DNA from: Lepeophtheirus salmonis
Taxonomy: Eukaryota > Arthropoda > Copepoda > Siphonostomatoida > Caligidae
Length of the DNA: 64,000 nt
Assembly: GCF_016086655.4 (NCBI RefSeq)
Contig: NC_052138.2
Coordinates: forward strand, 8,060,001-8,124,000
Direction: 5' to 3'
The position numbers were made by a program, and so were the translations under genes. Positions 10,401-21,349 of this stretch are shown in pieces. The first letter of the stretch is position 1. Each line of letters opens with the position of its first letter. The notes below the pieces were generated by a model. That model ran no database searches. It was given only the letters and a program-made list of their open reading frames with translations, and was not told the DNA's origin.

Positions 10401-11400
10401 CTTCTAGCTGAACAAAAATTTTCAAATGAGGAACTAAAGTTAAAGAAAAAACTTACTTTAAGCCAGTGTTTAGACTGAGAGGGGGAGCCTAACAGACATT
10501 CTTCTTACCAAACATTTTTACCTACTAAAGGCAAGGGGTCATCTAATTATCAAGGATGTATTGATGTATGGATATAGAAACAAAGTCATTTAAAATTATC
10601 AATGATATAGTTAAAGTCTAAGCAACAACTTATAAATTTACCGGGATTATTGATAAATTATCATTACTTACTAGAACATACAAATTAAGTAGGTTTGCCG
10701 GGATTTAAAAATTAAAATTAAATCTGAACTTTTCTCATTCAAATAAAACAAAAAGAAAAATCGTAAAATTTAAAGAATTATTCTTGCTTCATGTTAAGTT
10801 GTATCTTTGCAAACTGTTTTTAAAAGGTGATTATAAGGCTTAGAGAAGAAATTTTTTTCAAGTTGAACTGTATTTCACTCAAATTGAATGTTATGTCAAA
10901 TATCTTTTGTCTTATTTTCTCTTATGTTTTTTTTTCTATAAACTTTATAATTTCCATCTGCCAAACCTGCCAGGCTTCATAAGAAGTGGACTCTTTCCCT
11001 GGGAAATAGATTCCTGGATAGAAGCAATGAAGAGATTCATACTCGACGAGTTGGGAATTGAAATATAATTACTAATTACTTTATTAGAGTTGGTGCAAAG
11101 TGCAATATTATGAGATTATTTACTATTATTTATTATGGCGAGTTATTTCATAATCATGACAATTGAATTGTAAACATTATTAATTATCAACATTTAAATT
11201 GATATTACCGCTAAAGTATCATCAACTATGTTATGAATTATGAAGCCAAAATTTAAATTAACTAGCAAAGAAGAGAACATATGGCTCTATCGGGATACTT
11301 TCATAAATGGTTGTTCTTAGTTCTTCTCTAATACTGCCCAAAAATACTCTCTGACATTGGAATGAGGAAGTGATTCTTGGAGCTTATAATGTGGTGCTGA
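10401..11400. other. No gene identified
   Basis: AT-rich DNA following the gypsy relic. I see no further pol motifs and no LTR pair. Confidence 0.4.
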
Positions 11401-11589
11401 GCCCTTCTGACTGGCTTATTACTACACCCCTCACACCAAGAGGCGTTTAAAATTGAGTTTCTAATTGCCAAAGTCCAAGGAATTATGTACGCAGTGAAAG
11501 TAGGTGAAAAAAGACTTCCATCATGTCTGGAGGTTCTCCTGTCCAAGCAGATAGATGCACTACACAATTTCGTAGAGAACTGGTCGTAA
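11401..11589 (+). other. Unassigned 62-codon open stretch
   Basis: Between a TGA ending at 11400 and a TAA at 11587-11589 the plus strand is open and protein-like, with EAFKIEFLIAKVQGIMY and LSKQIDALHNFVENWS. A 93-codon frame also exists on the minus strand (11328-11609). I recognise neither. It could be a fragment of a host exon or of a transposon protein. Confidence 0.25.
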
Positions 11590-11707
11590 ACAAAACTTGA
11601 GACAAACATAACTGATTATTAGTTTACAGGTATTGGCCAGATCTTGTTCATCCACAAGATCTCGCCAAGACCTAAATACCACTGGTATTTAAAACAGTTC
11701 TATTATA

Positions 11708-12285
11708 CCGGTAGTTGCATAAATACGCAGACTATTTGTGGCAAATAATTAAATTCGTATGACGTATTTTTTGGAGAATTATATAATAGATAATTTATTT
11801 TGGTATAAAATTTAATATAATTACTGAATATAACCTTTGACCATCAGCCTTGCACACATTGATGATGTAATGGTCTTCCATGGCTGCCCATTGCTCATTG
11901 AGGCTGGCCTTCAATGAGTCCAAATTCGGGTGGCGGGTAGCTCAGGCCTTATTTTCAATTTGCCACCACACACTGTAGCCAAGGGGATTCAAATCAGGTG
12001 ATAGAGGAGGCTAAATGTTTTTGTTCCAAAATTGCATGTTGGGTCTGAGTTATTCCATAGGCAGGTGCCCCATCCTGCTGGAAGATAAAGGGGCCCATTT
12101 TGAGGGCGTATGGAATGACCTTGTCCTTCAAAATATCCAACAGTAGACAGACCTACAGGTGTGGAGGAGAGTGGTAACAATATGACATTTACTGAGTTAC
12201 TTGTGCTGGATTTTTTTATTTCCGGTAACGGAACCTAGAGATATAAGTGTTTAAAAATTAGTTCGCGTATTTATGCAACTACCGG
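11708..12285 (-). mobile_element. Deleted Tc1-like element with terminal inverted repeats
   Basis: Left end CCGGTAGTTGCATAAATACG at 11708 and its inverted counterpart ending CAACTACCGG at 12285 match over about 21 bases, giving a 578-bp element. The left flank is TA, the expected target site; the right flank is AA, so one copy has changed. Inside, the minus strand reads MGPFIFQQDGAPAYG (with the second catalytic Asp), then in another frame SPDLNPLGYSVWW and ATRHPNLDSLKASLNEQWAA, the C-terminal half of a Tc1-family transposase. The N-terminal DNA-binding half is missing, so this is a dead, internally deleted copy. Confidence 0.85.
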
Positions 12286-12954
12286 AAAATTGTTATTGGA
12301 AACGGTATTTGCAATGTTATTACGTCATCAAAAGTTGGCATACGTCTGACGTAAACTTTCCAAATATATATTTGTTAGCCCACACCACAAAATTGCCTGT
12401 TATAAAAAAATAATTGATCTCCAAACCAAACCTTAGAGACTCCGTTTTAAGTGCATCGGGATTGCATTTAACGACATTTTTGTTTTAAATTATTTTTATT
12501 GCGAAAAAATAAAGGAAAATATCTTCTAGCGATTTTTAGATGATTCTTTTATTCTCCTGGGTAGAAAGAATTTTTGACTAGGGCTCTGTGTGGTCACAGT
12601 TACTGAAGATGAAACTGGAGAAGAACACTGGCAAGACTTAAAGAAAATGAAAGGCAAAAGTCAATTTACTCCAAATCACATAGGATAGAGGTATCTCTTG
12701 TAAGTAATCGGTATAGGAATAGTCCATAAAGATATTATCGGAACCGGAATCGTAATCCGTTGAAAATTTAGTATCGGTACATTCTTAGTTTTTTACGTTT
12801 AGTTAAGAATTGGAAAGGAGGGAAATTTTGACAAAAATATATATTTGGCAACATTTGGCCCGCGAGAATAAAACAACTCGACATCAAAGTAATTCTATTC
12901 TATTTGTCTTGCTATATATCGAGTAGGATTTCTATATATTTACTTCCTCTTATA

Positions 12955-13065
12955 GCTCCTCACAGTTGATAAAATAAAACGACATGACAGCTAAGCTGCT
13001 CTCCACCAAAACATTTTTCCAATTTTCAGGATTAGAACGTTCATTTTTGGTTTTTATTATTTTTA
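12955..13065 (-). repeat. Family A repeat, partial copy
   Basis: The stretch with GACAGCTAAGCTGCTCTCC matches, in reverse orientation, the part of family A that carries the conserved frame. Only about 110 bp are recognisable. The bases 12290-12950 before it hold nothing else I can identify, apart from a hAT-like TTTGGCCCGCGAG at about 12855. Confidence 0.7.
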
Positions 13066-13640
13066 CATGCCGGCAGGACATGTTTATGCATCACAGGAAA
13101 TATATGAGTAGACTTACATCGGAGATACGTAAGTATTTATACACCTATCATGAGGTGAAATTCTCATAATATAAATTGTACTTACTCTTAAAGACCATCT
13201 TGAAGTGTCGTAAATACATAAATCTACCCTCTTGAAGATTTGTGAATTATAGTATTATTGACCATTTTTCCCTATTGTGAAGGAGATATTCGATGAAAAC
13301 ACATGCCAATATTTAATCTGGAAGAGTTTCTTTGTAATATATATGTGGCTACATAAAAATATACCTAGATTTGTCTCTGTCAATAAAAAAATACATATTT
13401 TTGTATCCTCCATCCCTGATTAAAAGTTCTTTACTGGAAAGGTAAGGGAAACTTACATAAAATATTTTTTTTTTTTAAATACAAAATATTTAAACAAATT
13501 ATTTTGTTTGATTTACTCTTTCTGTCTTTCAAAAAGGATTTAAAAAATACCCTCATTCGAGATTTATTGATTTTTGACCTTTAATATATTTAAAACTTGG
13601 TTGATTTATTTAGTATTTATTGATCAGGACTTATTATACT

Positions 13641-13719
13641 GCGACAAATATAACTCGGACATAACGTCGAACGACGAAATGTCAAAAGACACAATGGAGA
13701 AGGACAAAATGTATAAAAG
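13641..13719. repeat. 15-16-bp tandem subrepeat, five units
   Basis: Five diverged units of the form GGACaaAATGTCgAAc follow one another (starts at about 13641, 13657, 13673, 13688 and 13703). The unit resembles half of the roughly 30-bp subrepeat found at the ends of the foldback elements at 24.1 and 40.5 kb. Confidence 0.65.
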
Positions 13720-13972
13720 TTATAAAAAAATTAAGCTTGAAGCCTCATTTGGGTATAATCCATAATATCTTGTTCCTAATCAGCTTTTTTAGGCTCGTTT
13801 GGGGACCCAGTGGGATTTTTTTGACCTTGATGAAGTTGATGGTCAAATCTTGCATTATCATATGTAAGACAAACTTATTGTTCAATTTTAGAGGCTAGCA
13901 AAGTTTATTTCAACTGATATTAAAGAAGGAAGAACTTTATATCAAATTTATTTAAATGTTGTTGACTTTAGA

Positions 13973-14112
13973 TGATGTTTAGCAACGAGCTAATGTGCTC
14001 CTTGGCTCATGAAATCATTTTTTTTTTGTCTAGCTGTCATTATTATTATTTTTATTCATGAGGAGAGAACAAATAAGTATTGAGTGTGAGTGTACTCATA
14101 AAAAACGGATAC
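13973..14112 (+). repeat. Dispersed repeat B, copy 1
   Basis: Contains GTTTAGCAACGAGCTAA and ATTCATGAGGAGAGAA; the same sequence occurs in the opposite orientation at 48886-49018 and in part at 62706-62782. Confidence 0.75.
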
Positions 14113-14514
14113 TAAAACCGATAATTTGTTGGGGATTTATCTTCTATACCTATTATTAAGGCAAGTTTTGTATGTTCGTGGACGCCTAATAACTCAGGGC
14201 AATTACGGGTACTACCACAAGTATATACATAAAGCAAAGATTGTTTGATTGTTGTCCACACCTAATAACTTCAATCAATGGTCAATACTCCCGCTAGTAA
14301 TTAATAAGTTCACAAATATTTTTCAGGTTATCAACACACAGAATGTAAGCTCACTGGGATTATAGCAATATTTACATCTCTATTATACAGAAAATCAATT
14401 AAAAACTTTGTATGATGTATTGATGACATTTATTGATAACAAACATTACATATTTATCTGTCCATCGTAAATACACAAATTGTAATAAAAAATTGCATTT
14501 CCTTTATTTTTTGG

Positions 14515-14640
14515 CACATAAAATCACTTTTTGTATACGTACAAATCTTTATTAAGCCCTCAATCAACGACAAAAGGAACGATGTACAACATACTATGTA
14601 AGTGACAAATTGTATTATTTATTCCTTCATTTTTTTGTCA
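14515..14640 (+). repeat. Dispersed repeat G, copy 1
   Basis: The block AAATCACTTTTTGTATA...CGACAAAAGGAAC...TGTACAACATACTATG recurs in the same orientation at 17985-18092. The two copies flank the family A copy and the LINE fragments between 15.0 and 17.9 kb, so they may mark the ends of a larger insertion or duplication. Confidence 0.75.
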
Positions 14641-15049
14641 ATAACACCTATGTATTTTTCAGAAAGATACAATAATGTCAATTATAAATATCCTGTTCAT
14701 TACATTATCCGTATTCCAATCTGAATAAAACATCTTAATAAAAAAAAGATAAGATACAATGTTGAAAAATGGGCAAATGTTTCATCAATACTCATCCATA
14801 GAGTGAAATTTAAATACATCATACAAATTATTGTTAAATTAGTAACAACTTCTTGATTTTTTTGGGCGTGTAAGATAAAATTTCCTCCTAATTTTTCCTT
14901 TTTTCCTCCCTTCCCCCCCCACATAAAACAAATCATCATTTAATTATTATATAAAAAAAAATGCAAAAGAAGTAGAACACTGAATAGTAATAAAAAAGAA
15001 TTGTCAATACTCGATGATGAAAATCCAGTGTAGAATAGGCATGTTAATA

Positions 15050-15400
15050 AAAAAAGAAACCGGAAATCCACATGGTAATCCTCACAATTTGAAGAAGGTT
15101 TTGGAGGGGAGAAAGACTAATACTCATCACGTTTTTTTAGATCAGCTAAAATCAGCAGCCACAAGAGAGGAAAGAGAAAAGGACATTTGCTTGAATTACT
15201 CCAATTTATGTCGATCCCCAATTCTACCTTGAGTCCAACAAGGATTTACAATTATTATTTCGCGTAGAATCCTTAGTATTATACTCCGTCTTTTATAAGC
15301 ACACACGAACGTTCAAACAGGGTTTGAATATAATTGAATCTATTTAGGAAAGGATGTTTATAACTCAGGAATTAGATAATAATGACAACTACTAAGGAAA
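15050..15400 (+). repeat. Family A repeat, long copy with open frame
   Basis: This copy keeps most of family A, ending with GTTTGAATATAATTGAATC and CTCAGGAATTAGATAATAAT. It also carries the longest open frame of the family (15014-15232, 72 codons, including NLKKVLEGRK and LDQLKSAATREE), because its spacing differs by one base from other copies. A second frame gives DPQFYLESNKDLQL. No TIR or target duplication was found. Confidence 0.8.
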
Positions 15401-15552
15401 AAAATCCTTCTCTATACTACCAATTACAAATTAACGGGCCAGGAGAAAAAAACAACGGATTTATCTTGTTCAATACTTGTGACGGGATTAACGTAGCAGT
15501 TTGCGTCAAGCATTAATTCCTTAATCCATTCTGGTATTATTGAACTGTTTGA

Positions 15553-17095
15553 CTAGAATCCGTGGCATTTATTTCTGTAAACATTAAAAAGAAACCCCGT
15601 AATAAGTGTATCTATCTTCATGTCTTCTTCAGCTCCTAGAGACGTCAAGAAAAGCCAGTCTGTTACTCCGTAGCCTTCCTTAACCATTTCCTCGAACATG
15701 CCTCGTATCTCCGATAAATCCCAGCAACCCACAAAGAGGTAAGAGGACGTTTCCACTTTATTTTTACAGAAATTACATTTTCTTTCTTCTTATAGGGTGT
15801 GTTAGCTATTTGTATAGAGAGAGCCTGTCACCAATCGGTATCCAAATAGCTTCTGATACGAGTTGTAAAGGGCTCATTTAAAATACGTTTTGCATTATTC
15901 AGAATAGAGTCGTCACGATCGCCGTGACTATGAAGTAGCCGTTTCTTCATCAATTCTCTAGAGTTGTTATGCCTTAAATTCCTTGCTATTACAATTTTAG
16001 CTGATCTGATGGGAACATTTCCAAAGGACAAGGACTTTTGGGTGATAGTTGCGTTTCGGTGTTGTGTCAGTTGTCCGAATGATGTAAGTCCGTCAGACTT
16101 GAGTAGTTTGTCTTGATTTAAAAATCCATTGTTGTAATTTAGAGGCTCGTGTGGACCAAGTAACGGGATAACTATTGAGAGAATCGAGTTTCAAGAGTAG
16201 GTCATTCTCTACCAGCAATTGTGAACTGATTTTGTAACTTTGCATAACTCCCATTGACCTATGCGGAGTCGTTCGTTTAGATGGTAACCCAACTGCTCGT
16301 AGAAATATTTTTTATTATAAGTCCTCAGAAGGCCTAACCAAGAATCAAACCATTGAACCAAGAGAGATTCAATGATTTCAAGCTTGCTTCGGGATTTAGA
16401 CAACTCTTAAGAATAGTAGCTATCATTCTTAAAAACTTGTGTGGGAAAGATACTTCCAGCAATCCCCGAAGAATGAATCGGTGGGAGGTAGTATCAAAAG
16501 CTTTCTCGAAATCTACTGCAAGCCTGCCTGCTTAATCTCATTGATCATATCTTGGTATGTACGTGGGATGTCTTCGGCAAATCTATTTTTTATAATGCCT
16601 TTCGGTTCGTGTGGAATAATACGTGGGAAGATCTTCAATAGCCTCTTTTTTAATATTCCCGTCAAAATTGTGTAAGATGTATTCAGCATTGTTATTGACC
16701 TGAAGTTTTTAATATTAAAAATAACTTTTCCTTGCTTAGGGATAAAGGCTAGAGTCCTTGTACTCATGAACTAGGTATCAATTCCGAATCATAGGTTTCC
16801 CTGTAAGCTCCCTCAAGGATTGGGGCAAGAATTGATACAAATGTTTTATAGAACTCGAAAGAGAGACCCGATATCCCAGGTGACTTTTTGGTTTTATTAT
16901 TTATCATGATATATTCTTTAATTTCATATCGATTTATAGGTTCATCTATTCCAAAAAATTCAATCTTATCCTCTACAAGTCCAAGTCTGACCTCCCCACG
17001 AATAGAGCTCCACCACCTTGAAGAGTTATCGAGACGCCATCTATGACAAAATTTACAAATAGTCTGACTTGAGCAGGCCCCACACCGGTACACGT
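15553..17095 (-). pseudogene. L1/Tx1-like LINE reverse transcriptase and C-terminus
   Basis: Read from high to low coordinates: NNKTKKSPGISGLSFEFYKT (about 16900-16850), FIPKQGKVIFNIKNFRSITM (about 16745-16690), IIPHEPKGIIKNRFAED, a block around VDFEKAFDTTSHRFI (about 16520-16470) with the first catalytic Asp, then thumb-like sequence, and finally a knuckle CNFCKNKVETSSYLFVGC (about 15775-15720). This order is that of L1/Tx1-clade reverse transcriptases. The YxDD motif is missing, and there are several stops and frame changes. The segment 16081-16290 is repeated in inverted orientation at 17390-17600. Confidence 0.8.
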
Positions 17096-17389
17096 TTTAA
17101 TAGAAGGCAGAAGTCATTCTAAAGACCAGTCTAGCGTCATTGGTTAATGATACATCTTATATTCTAAGCGAGTGCATTTTTTTGCATTGTGAAAATACTT
17201 TAGAATGATTTTGATCATCCATCTGCAGCAACTTCGCTTTCCATTTTTAATTTCTTTTGGAATTAAGAACTCCATTTTTCTAATTATTATTTGATTTTAA
17301 CCTTCGCCAAGATACGACTGGCTCCTTCAGAGAGAACGTTTGGAGTTTCCACAACGCCTAGTTCAACTATTTTGCTTCAAACCTACAGA

Positions 17390-17600
17390 GTTTGTTAACC
17401 CTTTAATGGTTCTACCTGGTCCATAGGAGTTATGCAAAGCTACCAAATCAGTTTACAATTTCTGGCAGAAAATGACCTACTCTTGAAACTCGATTCTCTC
17501 AATAGTTCTCCCGTTACTTGGTCCACACGACCCTCGAAATTACAACGATAAATTATTAAATCAAGACGAAATACTCAAGTCTGACGGACTTAAATCTCTG
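17390..17600 (+). mobile_element. Second LINE fragment, inverted relative to its neighbour
   Basis: This stretch is the reverse complement of 16081-16290 with about 85 percent identity by eye, including TCTTGAAACTCGATTCTCTC and GTTACTTGGTCCACACGA. It therefore encodes the same part of the same LINE family on the other strand. The two arms are about 1.1 kb apart and could pair. Confidence 0.85.
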
Positions 17601-17712
17601 CAATGAGATGTGAAATATTATAGAAAGGCAATCCTAGTTTGTTGATGGCAATTTCAGCTACATGGTAGTCAAGAAATATATCAGAATAAAGTTATAGAGC
17701 CATATTATTTTC

Positions 17713-17895
17713 TTATTTCAAGACGAACAAAAAACCAATTACCCTTGATTTAGGTAGAAGTTTCGCCTTGGTAACCTCCTCTCCAAAGATTTGTGGAAGG
17801 GTATCTTTTAATTCATTGGAGCACTCTTCTGCGTCCGGAGGCTCAGATTCACCCCTTAAGATGCCTCCTAAGAGAGTAGATGCTTTCTTGTTCAA
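17713..17895 (-). other. Unassigned open frame beside the LINE fragments
   Basis: A 60-codon minus-strand frame with GESEPPDAEECSNELKDTLP and FGEEVTKAKLLPKS has higher GC and a more protein-like composition than its surroundings. By position it could be another piece of the LINE polyprotein, but I do not recognise the sequence. Confidence 0.3.
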
Positions 17896-17984
17896 TATAT
17901 TTACCTATCTGTCTTTGTACTATTATTAATTAGCTAAAAATTGTTCATTGATAATTTTAATCAGAGAGTAAAACACGAGCACCT

Positions 17985-18092
17985 TGTTTTTTCACATACA
18001 CACAAAAAAAAATCACTTTTTGTATATCTACGACAAAAGGAACTATGTACAACATACTATGCAAGTGAAAAATTGTGTTATATATTCCTTCT
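17985..18092 (+). repeat. Dispersed repeat G, copy 2
   Basis: Second copy of the block at 14515-14640, in the same orientation. It is followed at 18094 by CTATATTAATAAAACAACGT, a helitron-like opening that also recurs as a variant at 20870. Confidence 0.7.
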
Positions 18093-18440
18093 TATCTATA
18101 TTAATAAAACAACGTCTGTCTGTCGGTATATCTTGATGTTTGCAGATATATCATTTTTGAGTGTTACTACATGATATATTTTTGTATTAAAATAATATCA
18201 TTTATTTCATCACAATAAAGATCCAAATATACATATATACTTAACCACTCTCTATCTTATAGCTTCATTCAGTTAATTTGTTAATAAATTACTTATAATA
18301 ATCAAATTATTACCATTATTCATCTACTCATCAAAGAATAAGATAATAATAAAAAGAGAAAAAAACTGGGGAAAAAAGGTAGAAGAGCTCCTCTCTCATC
18401 AAAAACACCAAAGATTCGTATGTGCATCTTCCCTTGGTCT

Positions 18441-18760
18441 TTAGGCAAAGATGTCCTGAACTTTCCCTCTCATTTTTACAAATGGAGTACAGTCTTTCCT
18501 CTGGCGTTTTTTTTGGATATATTCACAAATAAGGGCAACGTTGCCATTTGGTTCCGAAACCACTTCTCCTTCCGATTCATAAAGGGGTTTCCCAAAAAGA
18601 CATTGGAAATATTTATCACGTCTTTGTTGGGTGGAAGCACGAGCCTTTGATTGCGTTTCTTCACCAAAATATTTGGAGAATATACTTTTGAGGTCTTTAT
18701 CAAAGTTCGACGTACAAATTGGGATTTTAACGTTTCTAAACGCATGTAAAATGTAGTGGG
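18441..18760 (-). CDS. Possible terminal exon of an unknown gene
   Basis: On the minus strand an open stretch of about 105 codons ends at a TAA (18443-18441). It has no ATG near its start, but an acceptor-like TGCGTTTAG precedes the protein-like part. Sample segments are SNFDKDLKSIFSKYFGEE, QQRRDKYFQCLFGKPLYESE and CEYIQKKRQRKDCTPFVKM; the mixture of charged and hydrophobic residues looks like a real protein. A GAAATAAATG string about 240 bases downstream of the stop (around 18201) could serve for polyadenylation. I find no known domain. A competing 89-codon frame on the same strand looks less protein-like. It may equally be a transposon fragment. Confidence 0.3.
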
Positions 18761-19635
18761 TGATTCATAAACTGTTTAAAGTGTTATTATTTTTACTGAC
18801 ACTATTCTTTTCTGATAAATAAAATTTTGAGGTGTGGTTGATGTCTTAGCAGCCTGGGCTTGTCCAAAGGTAGTCACATGATGTTCTTCAAATAAAACAT
18901 CCCCCAAAAATATCCTGGAGTTAAAATTTATTTGTAACCCAATAAATGCTCAGCATTCTCTCACATTTTAATAGTTCGTTTGTTCCCATCGTTATTCTAT
19001 TTTCAAAGAGGTATCCATTCATCCGTTTGAATTTGTGTTTTACTTGCATTATTCATAAATTGTCTATAATTCTAATTCCTTTAGCCATGTGAGATTCCAG
19101 CTCATGATCTAACAGATAAAAATATTGCAACGAGCATTTGTAGCTAAGCCTCACGGGTCATATTTAATATATATATATATAAAGTTTTTTTTGCTTTTTT
19201 TAGCTTTTTTAGCTTTCCCTTAAAGTATAAAGTAAGTTATATAGTTACTTATATAAATAGGTTTATTTATTTTATATACGTCCAGAGGGTGTTCGCGTTA
19301 CAGGGATGAATAAAAGGGAATAGAAACATGGTCGTTACCTTTATTGTATCGCACAACTTTTCATACGAAAAGAAACCAGAGGAAAGGCCCAATATCCGTT
19401 GGTAGTTAGTCAAATATGGGCAATTATTCCCAACAATGGAATTATTATTCAATTATTGTTGACAAATGCCAACAGTTTTACGAGATATCATTATAGTTTA
19501 ATCAGTCAATACTCAGAGGACGAATTATGGGACAGGAAGCATAAATATCGACAGTTGACTACAAAATACAACAGAGGGGATGTGTGTAAAGAAAAAACTA
19601 AGTATAGCAATTAGAAACAGAACACCGGTTGATGC

Positions 19636-19895
19636 GTGTGCTCTTTCTTCTTTTTTGTTCATTACTTAATAAGTCGCTGGGGTGTTCACATCTCCTCCTA
19701 AAAGAAGAATTTGCTTTATCTTTGGTGTTAGTAGCTTTGAAAATAAATAATATATATGAACTTAAATATAATTACAATATTTTCCCTGCATTAATGTTTT
19801 TTTAAATGTAGAAGGTTCTTCTCTTTAAAGCAGTAATTCATTTTATCCTCACAAAATAATAATAAAAAACAGCTGATATTAATTAAGGTGTTTCT
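19636..19895 (+). repeat. Dispersed repeat E, copy 1
   Basis: Shares blocks such as CTCTTTCTTC, AAAAGAAGAATT, AATATAATTACAATATTT and a GATATTAA end with segments at 28810-29060 and 50078-50306. No coding frame. Confidence 0.7.
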
Positions 19896-20117
19896 TAAGG
19901 TTTAATCTTAAAACCTTAACTACAATTCCTTTCTAAACAAAGAGATTTTGTGATTTGAAATGTGGCTTATTTGCAGGAGTAAAAATGCTACAATAAATTA
20001 TATTTTAATGTACCAAAATGACTAACCTGGTATTTTCTTTCCTTCAAACTAAAGGACTAAAGAAAAAGACCAGACAGAGAAAAAATCAAACTGCAACAAC
20101 AATATATATTGAAGGGA

Positions 20118-20385
20118 AATAAATGAATTCATCATCGACCTATTCTGTTACTATATGGTGAACACTGTAATGAAAATACAACTATAACTTCTTTTGGAAT
20201 GAACTTATTTTGACTGAAGTGCAAAATAGTTTATTCATAATTGATAAAATAAATGCAGAAAGTTAAGACTGTTTATTTTATTATGGGCTATATTTCAAAA
20301 AAATATATATCAAACATACTTAAAATCGTGGAAAAATAAAAAACTAAGTGGGAATGGAAAAATAAAAAAATCATAAATAAACATT
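20118..20385 (+). repeat. Dispersed repeat D, copy 2
   Basis: Second copy of the 268-bp segment at 7911-8178, in the same orientation. Confidence 0.85.
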
Positions 20386-21131
20386 CTATGTATTTTTGAG
20401 TTATTGAGGTAACACCATGGGAAGAAACGGAGAGAAGGACAAAGATAAAGGATCTGAGATGGGAAAGAAAGTTTTATATTGCTCAAAACTAGCCTCTTAT
20501 TGACCTTGGAGGCCCAAAAAAATATCATAGGAATATCCTTGGTTATTCTATACTTCTACGTGCTAAATTTCAGACTGAACTGTTCGACCATTTCGGATTC
20601 CACGTGTGATTACACCAAAAACAAAAAGACTTATAAATTATAAGTCATAATAATTTTTTTGGATGGGCTTCAGAAAATCACCAAAAAGAGACTACCAATT
20701 TCATTGTATACATATATATAAATGGTCTGTTCAAGTTGCAACTTGTATAAGTAAATTATACCAGTTAAAATTTTGCAACTTTTTTTTTCAATTTTGCAAA
20801 GTTGCAGCGTGTGAAGTTATAGCTTAGTGTATCATATTAAAAAAGAAAAGGGGAGTACATATATATTATTGTAATAAAACAAGGTTTGTCTGTTTGTCAG
20901 TTGTCGACGAGTAATAAGTCTGATCCTCTCCTGGTAGTCCCGACAGACCTGATAGAGTCAAACATTACCTGACGTCTCATTTGATTCTGAAATGAAGCCT
21001 AATTTTTTCGTTGAACGAGGGTTGTTTGTGAAAGGCTCATACATGTAAGTATGTGTATGTATACATAAATTTGCTGTTCAATGCATGAAGGAATAGACAA
21101 TATTCAACATGGATGAAGAGAGTTAGAAGAA

Positions 21132-21148
21132 GGGGGAGGGGGGGGGGG
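21132..21148. repeat. G-rich run
   Basis: G5-A-G11, an isolated purine run in AT-rich DNA. Confidence 0.9.
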
Positions 21149-21349
21149 AAGTCATAATTCAAAATAAAAGTAAAATTGTTTTTGAGAAGGTTAAAAGTTG
21201 TGTATTTGAAATACTTGAGCAAGCCATCAGAGGTATAGGCATAAACATCAGGAATTAGTATGAACAATATTGTAATTAAATAGCATATTCAAGCTGTAAT
21301 TTGTACAGACAGCGCACAACTTGTACAATGTGCATAACTCGAAATCTAT

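Noticed and set aside
18094..18130. A helitron-like opening (TCTATATTAATAAAAC), also near 20870 and 14150
   Set aside because: No helitron hairpin with CTRR end or Rep/helicase sequence could be paired with it, so I did not call an element.
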